This document shows, piece after piece, positions 38,660-49,932 of a stretch of DNA of 64,000 nucleotides. The notes below the pieces were generated by a model. The model was given only the letters and a program-made list of their open reading frames with translations, was not told the DNA's origin and searched no databases. The stretch comes from Nephromyces sp. MM_2019. Taxonomy: Eukaryota; Apicomplexa; Aconoidasida; Nephromycida. The translations under genes were made by a program, and so were the position numbers. Numbering within the stretch: the first letter of the stretch is position 1; the number at the start of each line of letters is the position of its first letter. Where the stretch lies: NCBI GenBank assembly GCA_015657535.1, contig JADHZB010001925.1, positions 87,946 to 151,945 of the forward strand, in the 5' to 3' direction.

Positions 38660-41600
38660 ATTGTAGGTAAGATAATAAATTGTTTAAAATTTATTGCTTT
38701 AAAGTTCTATAAAATATACCCCACAAATTTGATATGTGTGTGTGTGTGAATGTAATAATTGAATATTTATAGTAAATTATGTGAGACTAAAACAACACAT
38801 TAAAGAAATTAAGGCATATATTGACTCCAAATGAAAGGTGTAGCAATAATAATCAAACACATGTATAATTTATTCCTGCTAAGTTTATTATAGCTACACA
38901 CACTCTAATGTTACCCAAACATCTAAACATTATGTACATCATTTATATACTGACTACACACAACTACATATATGTTATATATATGTTTCATATACATAAA
39001 TGATATATACATCAACAAACTAGATAGATTTAAATATTTATACATTTCAGATAGGTTATTTATTTCAAACAAGTACAGTTTATATTATATATCTAGCTAA
39101 TGTCTAAAATCTACATATGCATAGGTTGATGTGTATCTAATTAAATTTAATAACCCAAATTTTAAATATACATCAGCACACAACTTTAATAATTGCTTAC
39201 ACACATTATAGTGTGTGTGAATTAATCCATAACAATGAATCTTAGGGAATTACTTTATAAAATTAAGTTTGTAAATAAGTATTTAAATGTCTGTGTATTT
39301 GTATAGGAATATGTGTGTGAATATACAAGTGTGTATGTGTGTGTGTCTGAGTGTGTATGTGTATGAGTGTGTATGTGTATGAGTGTGTGTGTATGAGTGT
39401 GTGTTTATGAGTTTGTGTTTATGAGTGTGTGTGTGTGTCTATAAATAAGTGTGCCTGGTTTGTATAGGAGTGTGCGGGTGTATATATGAGTGTCTTTGTA
39501 AATACATGTGAAAATATAAAAAAGTGCAAATGAAAGTTGAGCTGAAAAAGTTGCAATAAAAGTCAAATTTAGCTAATTCTCATTTATAAAATTTATGTTA
39601 AAATAAAAAATAAGTTTGAATATGCGTGTGTAATCATATTTTTGATATTAAAATTGTGTGAATATAGTGTGTGTGAACCTCGATACTAAAAGTGTGTGCG
39701 AAGTAATTATATTTCTATAAAACATTGAATATTTATTTATGTGTTTGTGAAAATTTATACTTAATCTGTGTGTAAAGTTTGAATACACAATGTTGTTGTA
39801 GCACAGTTGTTCACAGCACATTTAATAATTTTTACCTATTTTAAAAACACAGATGATTTAATTTTCTTAATGTTAGATGTGTGTTTGTTACACTAATTTG
39901 TGTCATGAATTTCGGTATGTGGGTGTGTTTGTATTTGTGTGTAGATGTGTGTTTTAGCGTTCGTGTTCAACTGTGTGTGTGTTGGTTTGCTTGTATGTGT
40001 GTTAGTGTGTGTTTACAAGTGTGTGCTTACATGTGTGTGTGTCTATATGTTTTTGTGTTTGAGAGTGTCGATACAAATTATATATTCAATGTTTGTTTGT
40101 ATGTAAGGGGATTTTTTCAATAGACATTTTAAGTGTAAATTGTAGCTTTATGTTTTATAATGTAGTGTTGTTTGTACCCACTAAAATTAATATGTGGTGA
40201 AGTTTTGTGAGGTGAGGTGCAAAATATATTTATATAATAATTAAGTGTGCGATTTTTATATTTAGTTTCTTCCTCATTATGCATTTAAGCTCACTAATAA
40301 ATTTTATTGTGCATTTAGTGTTTGTTTCCATGTGTTTAAGGGTGCATATTGTGTGCGTGGTGTAGTTTTCTATTTGTGTCCTGTTGGTTTTTACTATAGG
40401 CTTGTTTTGGTGTGCATGTATGTAGTGTTATTGGTTGAAATATGGTTATGTGTGTGATAAGTGCTGTGTGCATGGGGTGTGATAATTGGGATCCTGTGTG
40501 TAAAGTAAAAAGTTTAAATTTTAACTATTGTATTCATAAGGTTTGCCTGTTATCTTTTAATTTATTGTGCTAAATATTTATATATATATATATATATATA
40601 TGTGTGTTTGTGTAAATTGAAATCTGAATAATTCTAGTGTTCAATGTGTATATTATAATGAATCTGTAATTGTATTTATTTAGCTACGACTGAATGGGAA
40701 TCTATAAATATGTGGGTAGTTATGAGTGTGCGTGTAAATATCTATATATAAATGTGTGTGTAGTATTTTGTGACAATCAAAATATTGTAGCTGTGGATGT
40801 GTGTGTAGAAGTAACTGCTGATATACATATAAACACTGTGTGTATGTAATGTGTGTGTATATGAAGTATGTGTTTATATGGGGTGTGTAAAATAAGTGAG
40901 TTATGTGTATATGAAGTGAGTATGTATGTGAAACGTGTTTGTGGATTCGGTGTATAAGCGATCTATTTCGAATGCTATAATGACTTTAATCATCAAATAT
41001 GTAATGCACTTGCCAAATGAGTTTAGGCTTATGCACCTAAATAATTTGATTGAAAAACATATATATTAATGAACACATGTAATATATAAAATGTATGTGA
41101 AAGTAACAAATTTGTGCAAGTAACAAATTTGCGCAAGCTTAAGCGTGTATGTAGATCACAACGGGCAGTTTAGAGCAAATTCAACTTGCTCTCTTGAAAT
41201 TAAATGATGTACAAATATATTTTGTGATAAAAGTTTTCCACTATCATATGCATAATAAGATTTCGAGTGTGTGTGTGTGTTCGTGTGTGTGCTTCGTGCG
41301 TGTGCTTCGTATGTGTGCTTAGTGGGTCTGCGTGTGCGCGTTGTGTTGTGTGTAGCTATTTCTAGCTATTTTACAAAAAAAGTTTTAAAATTATTTTTTA
41401 AAAAGTTACATAAATTTCCAAAAACTTTATAACACAAGTGATTGTCCAACACATGCTAGTATTCCTACCCACCCCTTCCAATATATCATTTAACACACAC
41501 GCACATTAACACATATATATTAATCATGCACACACCTATGGACTGCTCATATATACGCTTAAATTTAGCACACACATATATAACACTCGATCACACACGC

Positions 41601-42128
41601 TTTTTTTAATACGCACATTCATACGCATACATAGTATATATATATACCAAGTGACCGCATAAAAACACACCAAAGTACTTTCCTCTATTACCCACATACA
41701 CATACTAAAGTAATCCCGCCTCCCACAACCACACCAAAATATACCCCTACAGACACGCTCCTTCCTCTACACATCTAACCTCCCTATCTATCACTAACTC
41801 AACACACACACAAACACATTGATTATACTAAAAGCCATTTAACCACTAATACAAAAATGAAATTACAATCCTCCAATTTACTTTTTTTTTTTTTTTCTTA
41901 TATAACTGGAAAATTAAACACGAGTTTAATTTCCATTACTAATACTTATTGATCTAAGATTAGAATTTTATAGATTCCACCACACACACATACACAAGTA
42001 CACACGCAAACACACACACATACACCTTTCATACACACATATAAACATATACACACACAAACACACACACACATGCACAACAAAAATACATACCTTATAT
42101 ATACCAATATATATATATATTATATTAT
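38660..42128. other. Spacer rich in TG and CA simple repeats
   Basis: No gene is supported in 3.5 kb. TG-rich on the plus strand from about 39290 to 41360, with short tandem units such as gtgtatgag (39340-39430) and gtgcttcgt (41280-41320), then CA-rich from about 41480 to 42080. Short open frames here are repeat translations. Confidence 0.6.
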
Positions 42129-43037
42129 CTAATAAATTCTTGTGTATTTGTAGATGATAAGAAGGAGGATCTCCTTTTTAACTATTTCATGAATAAAAAG
42201 TATAATTTATTTACACACAAGCATATATAATACACATACAGTTTTAATTAAAAAAATAAGAATTATTTTTTTCAACTTACCCCCAAATTTTCTGAGGATA
42301 TATTTATTTCCCTCTAAAACAATTCCTAAGGGAAATTTGGATGATTGGATATTAGTATTTCTAATAGAAAATACACAGTATTTCATAACAATTTTCTTCT
42401 TTTTGCACATATAACTTATACCAATAACTCTTACACATCTTCATCGGTTGAATCTAGCCGACTTATAGACATATACACATTCATATAGAAATATATATAT
42501 ATATATATATATACACATTTTTTAGAATTATATATATATTAGTGTATGCATACATATATATTTATATATACACTGAAACATTCAGACAAATATGAAGATT
42601 TAGATGTATATATAACATTCATATATTTTCTTGTGATAAATACATCAAGCCCACATCTAACTTGATATTGATTTGAACTTAATATTCACACACATTTATA
42701 TATATATATATATATATATATACATACTAAACATGCTAACATTCCAATGCGTTAAAGGATATAGATACGATCATGGTCTATTAGTTTCTAACAAGCATAC
42801 AATTTCCCTTCACACCTAACCAAACACACTTTTTCTATATACACACAGCATCACAACATATACACACAACAATATATACATATTAGTTAGAAATATACAC
42901 CAAAAACATATAATTTGTGAATACTTACAATGGTAGGTTCCCCAAGTAAAATCATAATTTGATTTCAACATTTTGGGGAGAGCACTTAATACTGGGTGTT
43001 CGATGAGGTAGAAATTTATACAACTGAATTTTACCAT
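42129..43037 (-). CDS. Candidate small four-exon gene, 86 residues, unknown
   Basis: Tentative. Exons 43037-42929, 42453-42435, 42360-42281 and 42181-42129 close in phase (1, 2, 1) with donors GTAAGT, GTAAGA and GTAAGT and a good acceptor TTTTCTATTAG before exon 3. Exon 1 encodes MVKFSCINFYLIEHPVLSAL and continues to FTWGTYH. The 19-base second exon gives YSTDEDV, and exon 3 includes FPLGIVLEGNKYILRKFG. The tail is hydrophobic (KKEILLLIIYKY). I recognise no family. In DNA this AT-rich, phase closure can occur by chance, and the 19-base exon is a weakness. Confidence 0.3.
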
Positions 43038-43452
43038 TAAACAATGTGGTTGGGTTTAGTGTTGTGGAATTACTCCACCACCAAAATTAGACACGCATAG
43101 TACTTAACCGAACAAAAAAGCACACTACTATTAGCCTCATTTTGATATCTTAGAAAAGAGAAAACATAACTTTGAATTAAATTCAAACAGGACCTTTTCT
43201 GTTTATATCAAATTCTTAAATATCGATTTTCCTAACTATAAAATTTCAGACACACACATATTATATTTATATAAATATATATATGCATTAAGAAACCTAC
43301 ACAATTCTACAAACCATTCGATTTTTTACACTTAATTTTTTAATACCATTCTTTTATACATATATCAATTTGTTTTATATCCTTTATTATAGAGCATTTT
43401 GACCCTAAATTTTTCCGATTCAGATATATATAATTTATTTATACATACGCAC

Positions 43453-43483
<31 letters not shown>

Positions 43484-44234
43484 GATATCACTTGTTATCT
43501 TATATATTTGATCCACATATAATTACATTAGCATCGTATATAGCCTTATTAATATATATACAAAAAGAATAGTACTTATAAATACATTATATACTCACAG
43601 AAAATTTACACACATAATAGCAAAGTACTATATGCAACTTAACAAATTGCTATTTAAATGATCATAAAAGGAAGGGAAAATTTACACCTAGTTTACATAC
43701 AGCATTTACGACCTACATTTTACACCTCTAGAGTATTATACCTAAAGCAAGGAATAGAAATTATACGTACTCATAGTATACTTGTATAAAATACTTTGTA
43801 CATATATGACTATTATTTACCACAGGAAAACACACATACGTACTATATTTTACGGACACTATACACACACTTTATATACACATATACAAAATATATATCT
43901 CATAACTGAGAAATTCTCCTCTTTATTATAATTTTTTTAAATATATCAATTATCAACTTATCCAAGTTATTAAGATTTTGCGTATACTTTATCTACTATT
44001 TTTCAAGAGTAATTATACACACGCATACGTAAATATATGCATATGTGAGGAAGATTGTACACTTTTGTCATTATATTGAATGAATCTACATTCAAAGACT
44101 TTTTGAAGCAACCATATATCAGCACATTTACTTAGTACACTCTTGGTAAGCAAATTATATTATATATACATTATTTCCTTATTTAATATTAAGATATATA
44201 CATAGGAACTTTGAAATAAAATCTTCAAAAACAT

Positions 44235-44265
<31 letters not shown>

Positions 44266-44870
44266 CACACTACAATAATCCACTTTCTGTACCACACAAT
44301 ATTGTACAACTATTTTCCTTTTTTATCTAATTATCACATTCACTCTCTTATTACAAATACACACACTCTGAACTTAAATACATCTTCTCAATTTACTCTC
44401 TACACTTATCTACCTATCCTTCCAAACATATTCCACATATATTTATATATATATATATATTGCAAGATTCCATTTTATCGATCACACACTATTGTGCACC
44501 CATTCACCTTTACACACATTTTTCTCATCATACTACACATTCAAATTCAAGCATATATATATATATATATACACACAAAAACCTCAAATATATCTTCTCA
44601 CCCAATACTAATTTATACACTTACTTATACATCTCCCTTTTCTCTCCCTTGTGTTTATATGCTAGACACTCCCCTATTTCCTCCTCTTCCCTTCCCCCTA
44701 CTCGCCCTAGTGATAACACGTAGATATTTACTGTCTATACTCCTTATTTTTTTCTTTTTCTCGTTTTCCTTTTACTCTCTACTTTATTCCCCTTTCAAAA
44801 GGGAACTCAACAAACACGTTTATCAGGGGCAAAGTTGACCTGAAAATTTATTCAATGTACCTACAGCACT
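43038..44870. promoter_or_regulatory. Divergent upstream region of the kinase gene with duplicated segment and pyrimidine tract
   Basis: No gene is supported. About 44245-44440 and 44440-44640 look like two diverged copies of one segment: each has a (TA)n run, then a block with 'acacaatattgt'/'acacactattgt', a T/C-rich stretch, and 'atcttctca'. From about 44630 to 44800 the plus strand is strongly C/T-rich (for example ctcttcccttccccctactc), immediately before the kinase start. A CT-rich tract here could be part of the promoter or 5' leader; that is inference. Confidence 0.45.
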
Positions 44871-47414
44871 ATGAGTCGTAATGAAAGATATTTCTCTCAG
44901 AAACCATCCAAATTAAAGCAGAAATTGGACCAAAGAAGAGGTGAAGAAATGCATAACCCAAATTTACCTGAATTTTCATCTAATAAGTTGGATAATACAA
45001 TGGATACACACGAAGTTGTACATCCTTCAAAGGGGTTTCAAAACTCGAAATTACCACAATTTATAGCTGACAACAAGACAAAAAGACCCCCCCAAAGCAC
45101 CAGCTATACAGCACTTGCTGTTTCTTCTATTACCTCTAAAACCAACTCAATAGCTTCAAATAAAACCTCATCATATCGCATTGGCTCACATAAATTGGGT
45201 GAACAAAGTGGTAGCCCACTTCCACATTTTTCAAACAACCCCCCTTCACCCCCTATTATGAATAGTATAACTTATAATAATTCGCATCAAATTCAACAAG
45301 CAGCCTCTAAGATGAGTTATAGTAGCGCAAGCTCATTTACAAATGGTCCTCAATTAAAAGACAACCAAACATATGCACAAAATAACACACAGACTAGCAA
45401 CACCACGACTACACATAATAATAAGAAAGAGACACTTCTCCAGAATTCCGCTATTAACTCCACACATCTCTTACCCAAGTCCAGACACTATCAAACACCA
45501 GAGAATTTGTATATGGAACACTCATCACGTGCTCTTAGAAATAGTAGCATGAATAATACTAATGATGTTTTTATTGAACAACCACCTCATTATGGATCAA
45601 CTGGTCCATTATCTAATCATCAACCGCAAACCACCAATAATACACACATGCAAGCTCCACAAAGATATGGCAATCCTGCGTCCAATCGTAGGCTTAGTAC
45701 ACCCAACCCAACTATGAACATGAGGGAACCTTCTCCATTACATAACCAAAATTATATGAACACAAGGACTACAACCAGTCACTCTAGACCAAGGCCTTCA
45801 AATCCACAAATGGGATATAATTACCAAGAATATGGCCGTTACCAATATTCTGGGAGAACCTCACCCAATCGACCTGCAAATCCACGGGATTACCATGATT
45901 TGTATGGCAGACCTATGAATTCCAATTCACAATATAACAACCAATCCGAATCACGATATGAAGGTCATCACATCAATAATAATAGTAATAATAGCACGCA
46001 CCGAACAATGGATTACCCCAATTACCCACATCAAATGCCATCACACAATGAGAAGAATATGAGGGGATATTCACAATCACCTGGACCTATGAAAGGTTCA
46101 CCACCCTCTGGACAGATGCATATGAGGGGTATGCCATCACCCAATAATTTTTATAGAAATAATAATGCGGGACCTTCCCCAAATCCAAATCAGAGACAGT
46201 TGATGTTACACCCCTCAGAAAAGCATCACTACGCACAACAATACCCAGGACCCCACACAAACCCACACTACCAACATTATCAAGAACATTGGACACCACT
46301 TACAGCTGAATTACTCTTTGAAAACAAACAATTCAACCCATTCAATCAAAAGTTTTTTATGCCCACAGAATTATCAAAGATGGAAACACTTGCTTATCCA
46401 TCTCGTATATTGGGACAGGGTGCATATGGTGTAGTCATAAAAGCAAGATATCAAGACCCACGTATGCGGAAAACACCCGACCAATTCTTAGCTATTAAGT
46501 TGATTTCAAATGAACATTTTATATGTAGAGGTTTAAGTGATCAACTCAAAAAAGAGATAAAATGCCACAAGAAGTGTAATCACCCGAACATCTTGAGTTG
46601 TTTTGCATGTTATGAAACATCTACACACTCATTCTTAATACTTGAAGGTATGACACAAAGTTTACAACGTTTAGCGGCTAAGATAGAAGAAAGTCTTGTT
46701 ATGCATTTCTGTAAGCAATTATTACATGCTATGGCGTACCTTCACAATAACCATATTATACACCGTGACATAAAATTAGATAATATATTGTGGAACGCTG
46801 ATAACATTATTAAGTTGTCTGATTTTGGTTGGTGTGCAGAAACCACCAATAGTTTACCACACGACGTTTCCGGTAGTTTCCCCTATATGGCCCCAGAGAT
46901 CTTAACAGGTATAGAACAAACAAGTAAGGTTGATATCTGGTCATTTGGGTGTTGTGTGTTTGAACTCTTTTTTGGTTACCAATTATTTGACCTACAAAGG
47001 CGTAGCCCCCATATTAAAGCTTCTATGAATGATTGGAATAGGGCAGAAATGCTTAAGCATCATAAGGGTAATTTCTACACACGCATTGATAGGGCATTTG
47101 ATCGACCACCTCGTAAGTACACCACTCGAGCCATGGAATTCATTAAAGACATGTTAATTATCGACCCAAACAAACGCCCCTCTGCAGCTGCTGCACTCAA
47201 CCATCCATGGTTCCTACAAGGTGCACACAGGAAATCACCCCTTAGTACATCTTCTGGTACAAGTTCTTTAACTGATTCTTCTCGTATTTCACCTCTGTGT
47301 TCTGATGGACTTGCACACGCCGAAATGTTGGCAAGAAAAAATGTTGTGGGAAATAAGAAACGCCATAATAATAAACCCTTAGCCATTATTGGCTGTAGCA
47401 ATGAAGTACACTAA
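44871..47414 (+). CDS. Serine/threonine protein kinase, Aurora-like, with long disordered N-terminus
   Basis: Single exon, 847 residues, the only large gene here without introns. Residues 1-490 are low-complexity (Asn, Ser, Pro, His, Tyr, Gln) and presumably disordered. The kinase domain spans about 508-795: glycine loop GQGAYGVV (about 514), ATP lysine in LAIKL (K543), catalytic loop HRDIKLDNIL (D633), metal-binding DFGW (D651), APE (674-676), then DIWSFGCCVFEL and the HPWF end. All catalytic residues are present, so it should be active. DFGW resembles Aurora kinases, but the activation segment (DVSGSFPYMAPE) lacks the Aurora RRTT/GTLDYLPPE pattern. The tail is Ser-rich. Likely a cell-cycle or signalling kinase; subfamily is uncertain. 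Confidence 0.95.
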   Translation: MSRNERYFSQKPSKLKQKLDQRRGEEMHNPNLPEFSSNKLDNTMDTHEVVHPSKGFQNSKLPQFIADNKTKRPPQSTSYTALAVSSITSKTNSIASNKTSSYRIGSHKLGEQSGSPLPHFSNNPPSPPIMNSITYNNSHQIQQAASKMSYSSASSFTNGPQLKDNQTYAQNNTQTSNTTTTHNNKKETLLQNSAINSTHLLPKSRHYQTPENLYMEHSSRALRNSSMNNTNDVFIEQPPHYGSTGPLSNHQPQTTNNTHMQAPQRYGNPASNRRLSTPNPTMNMREPSPLHNQNYMNTRTTTSHSRPRPSNPQMGYNYQEYGRYQYSGRTSPNRPANPRDYHDLYGRPMNSNSQYNNQSESRYEGHHINNNSNNSTHRTMDYPNYPHQMPSHNEKNMRGYSQSPGPMKGSPPSGQMHMRGMPSPNNFYRNNNAGPSPNPNQRQLMLHPSEKHHYAQQYPGPHTNPHYQHYQEHWTPLTAELLFENKQFNPFNQKFFMPTELSKMETLAYPSRILGQGAYGVVIKARYQDPRMRKTPDQFLAIKLISNEHFICRGLSDQLKKEIKCHKKCNHPNILSCFACYETSTHSFLILEGMTQSLQRLAAKIEESLVMHFCKQLLHAMAYLHNNHIIHRDIKLDNILWNADNIIKLSDFGWCAETTNSLPHDVSGSFPYMAPEILTGIEQTSKVDIWSFGCCVFELFFGYQLFDLQRRSPHIKASMNDWNRAEMLKHHKGNFYTRIDRAFDRPPRKYTTRAMEFIKDMLIIDPNKRPSAAAALNHPWFLQGAHRKSPLSTSSGTSSLTDSSRISPLCSDGLAHAEMLARKNVVGNKKRHNNKPLAIIGCSNEVH

Positions 47415-49932
47415 ACGAGATATTTGTAGCATGTTGCGGAATATGTGTGTGTAATGCGGGTTTTAGTTTGTATTTAGGATGTAATGTTTTTATGTTTAGA
47501 ATGGAATGGGACATGCTGGGACGCTTGTGTTTTATAATCAAAGAGTTTATGATACTTTCAGACATATATCTGTGTGTAGAGGGTTAGAGGATAACGCACG
47601 TTTATAACAATTTAAGGGTGCGGATATGTGTTTATAGTTTAAAAATATCGAGATGCGTCTATGTACACATTGGATGATATTTATTTAAAGGGTTGGAATA
47701 AATTCAGGTGATAAGTAATATTATAAGGAACATAGCAAGTATGGCTACAATCAGTGTGGAAAGGTTTCAGATGTGGCATAATGAAATAAAAATGTGCGTG
47801 TACATATAACAGATGAATTAAAGACGGGTAACTTGGAATATTTGTGTATATACCCAAAAAAAAACAAAAAATCAAAATTGAAAAATTTATCAAGACAATA
47901 ACTTAAGAAGTCAAGATGAATTTGATCCCACTATACACATAAATATATATAAATTTATGTGTGTGTGTATAAATATATAATTACTTTAATTTGACAAGTA
48001 TGTGTTTTTCTTTACACCTCGAATACTATACATATATATATAATTATAATCTATGGTAGAAAAATATAAAGAATGCGTATATATACTTTTTGATTGTGTA
48101 TTCAAAAATTTTCTAATCAAATTCTGTATGCATTTGTCTCTTGTCCTATATTATTAAATTTTGAAGGCAAATTTCAATAGGAAGAACTATCAAAAATTTC
48201 TATTTTTCATAAACAACAATTTTCCTGTAACAAAACCCTAATAAAAATACTTATCCATACTAATAATAAATCATATATTTTTTTTTCATATCCAAAACAT
48301 TATTCGGAAAACACGATTTTGTTTATGTATACAAACTTAACATAATAATAGTTACTACACTTCAATTTAGAAATATATATACACACATAGATATTTATAT
48401 TTATTCCACAGTTTTAACAAAAAAACCTAAAACCAAACACACAAATAAGCTATACTTTATCTCAACATTGATTTTAAAATTTATTTGATTTAGTTACTTT
48501 TTTTTAATTTGGCAACACTTTTGTTTTTTTTTTATAAACAATACTCCAACATAGAAACACACACATACAGAAGTTGTAAAATCAAATATTACTTAACTTA
48601 AGGAAAGTAAATCCCTGTAAAATAAATTTTTATTTACACATATAAACTATAAATTACCTAGTTTTAAAATGAATCTTAACTCATCTTAGCCCTACCAAGC
48701 CTCACTTCCATTTTCAATATGAAGACTTTAGACACACCATTTATTATATTTAAACTATAAAATATGTATGCATAAATATTTATATCTTAAAAAGTAGAAT
48801 TCATATAAATATGCACAAAATACATATTTATTGGAATACATATACATCTCTATATTTGTATATATGCAAAATATTACTTAGATATAAATTTATACACAAA
48901 CCTATAGATATAGCTAAGATATATTATAACCAAAAATGATATAAAATTCACATATTGTCATAAACATACACATATACAAGAACATATAAACTAAAATATA
49001 TAATAACCCATACACAGGATGTGTGTTGATATATATATTCTTAGATATATTGAATAACTCTTTTTCTAAAGTGATAAAATTCACAAAAAACAGAAAATAA
49101 TTTATCATAAAATTACTAGATTTTTTTAATGCTCAACGTCACAGATAATAGGTACACAGAATTACCGAAAGATACACTACAATAACTTATACAAACATAA
49201 ATATATATATTTATAAATATTACAACCAAATTACAAAAATATGTATATACGTATTATCATTATTACATAGATATGTTATTAGTAAACATAGAATTTCATT
49301 AGACATATTATGATTAATCTTATATATATATATTAGATACATTATTACACATTTTAATAATTGACTTATTACATCCATATTATTACCATGGATTGTTTTT
49401 AATTTATATCTCATCATATTTATTTATTATTTATAATTTAAACACCCATAAGAGACTGAAAGTTTTTCATGGAAAATTTCTTAAACACACACACTTTGGA
49501 ACAATTAAAAACACACACAATACATACCTAAAATTTAATATAAATATATATACATATGGAACATTAATATTATTAGATTTTAATAAAACTTGAGATTATT
49601 TCAAGCATTTTATGTGTGCGTAATATATTATAGAATAATTTCTAACATATTAAAAACAATTTTTGAACATACACATTCAAGAACTATATACACAATTGTT
49701 ATATGTGTGTAGAATTTTCTAAAGATTATTAATTTTTTTTAAATTAGTGTGTAGAATAAAAAATGTGTATAATAAAAAATCATTTATTTTTTTACGTAAC
49801 AAACATTAACAATATTTTACTCGCGAAATATATTTAACAAATCTAAACAATAATAAACACATATACTAAACAATTTTTTGCTAACAAAATTTATTATAAT
49901 TTTTTTCTGAATTTTTCTTCTATGTTAAAAAA
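47415..49932. other. Convergent spacer between the kinase and DAHP synthase genes
   Basis: About 2.5 kb, very AT-rich with short CA/TG pieces and poly-T runs. No supported gene. The last part (49400-49930) is almost pure A/T just beyond the DAHP synthase stop. Confidence 0.55.

Noticed and set aside
44302..44838. 178-codon plus-strand frame ahead of the kinase
   Set aside because: Its product is simple-sequence (Thr, His, Ile, Phe, Leu from TA, CA and CT tracts) and spans the duplicated promoter-like segment; no homology or phase link to the kinase.
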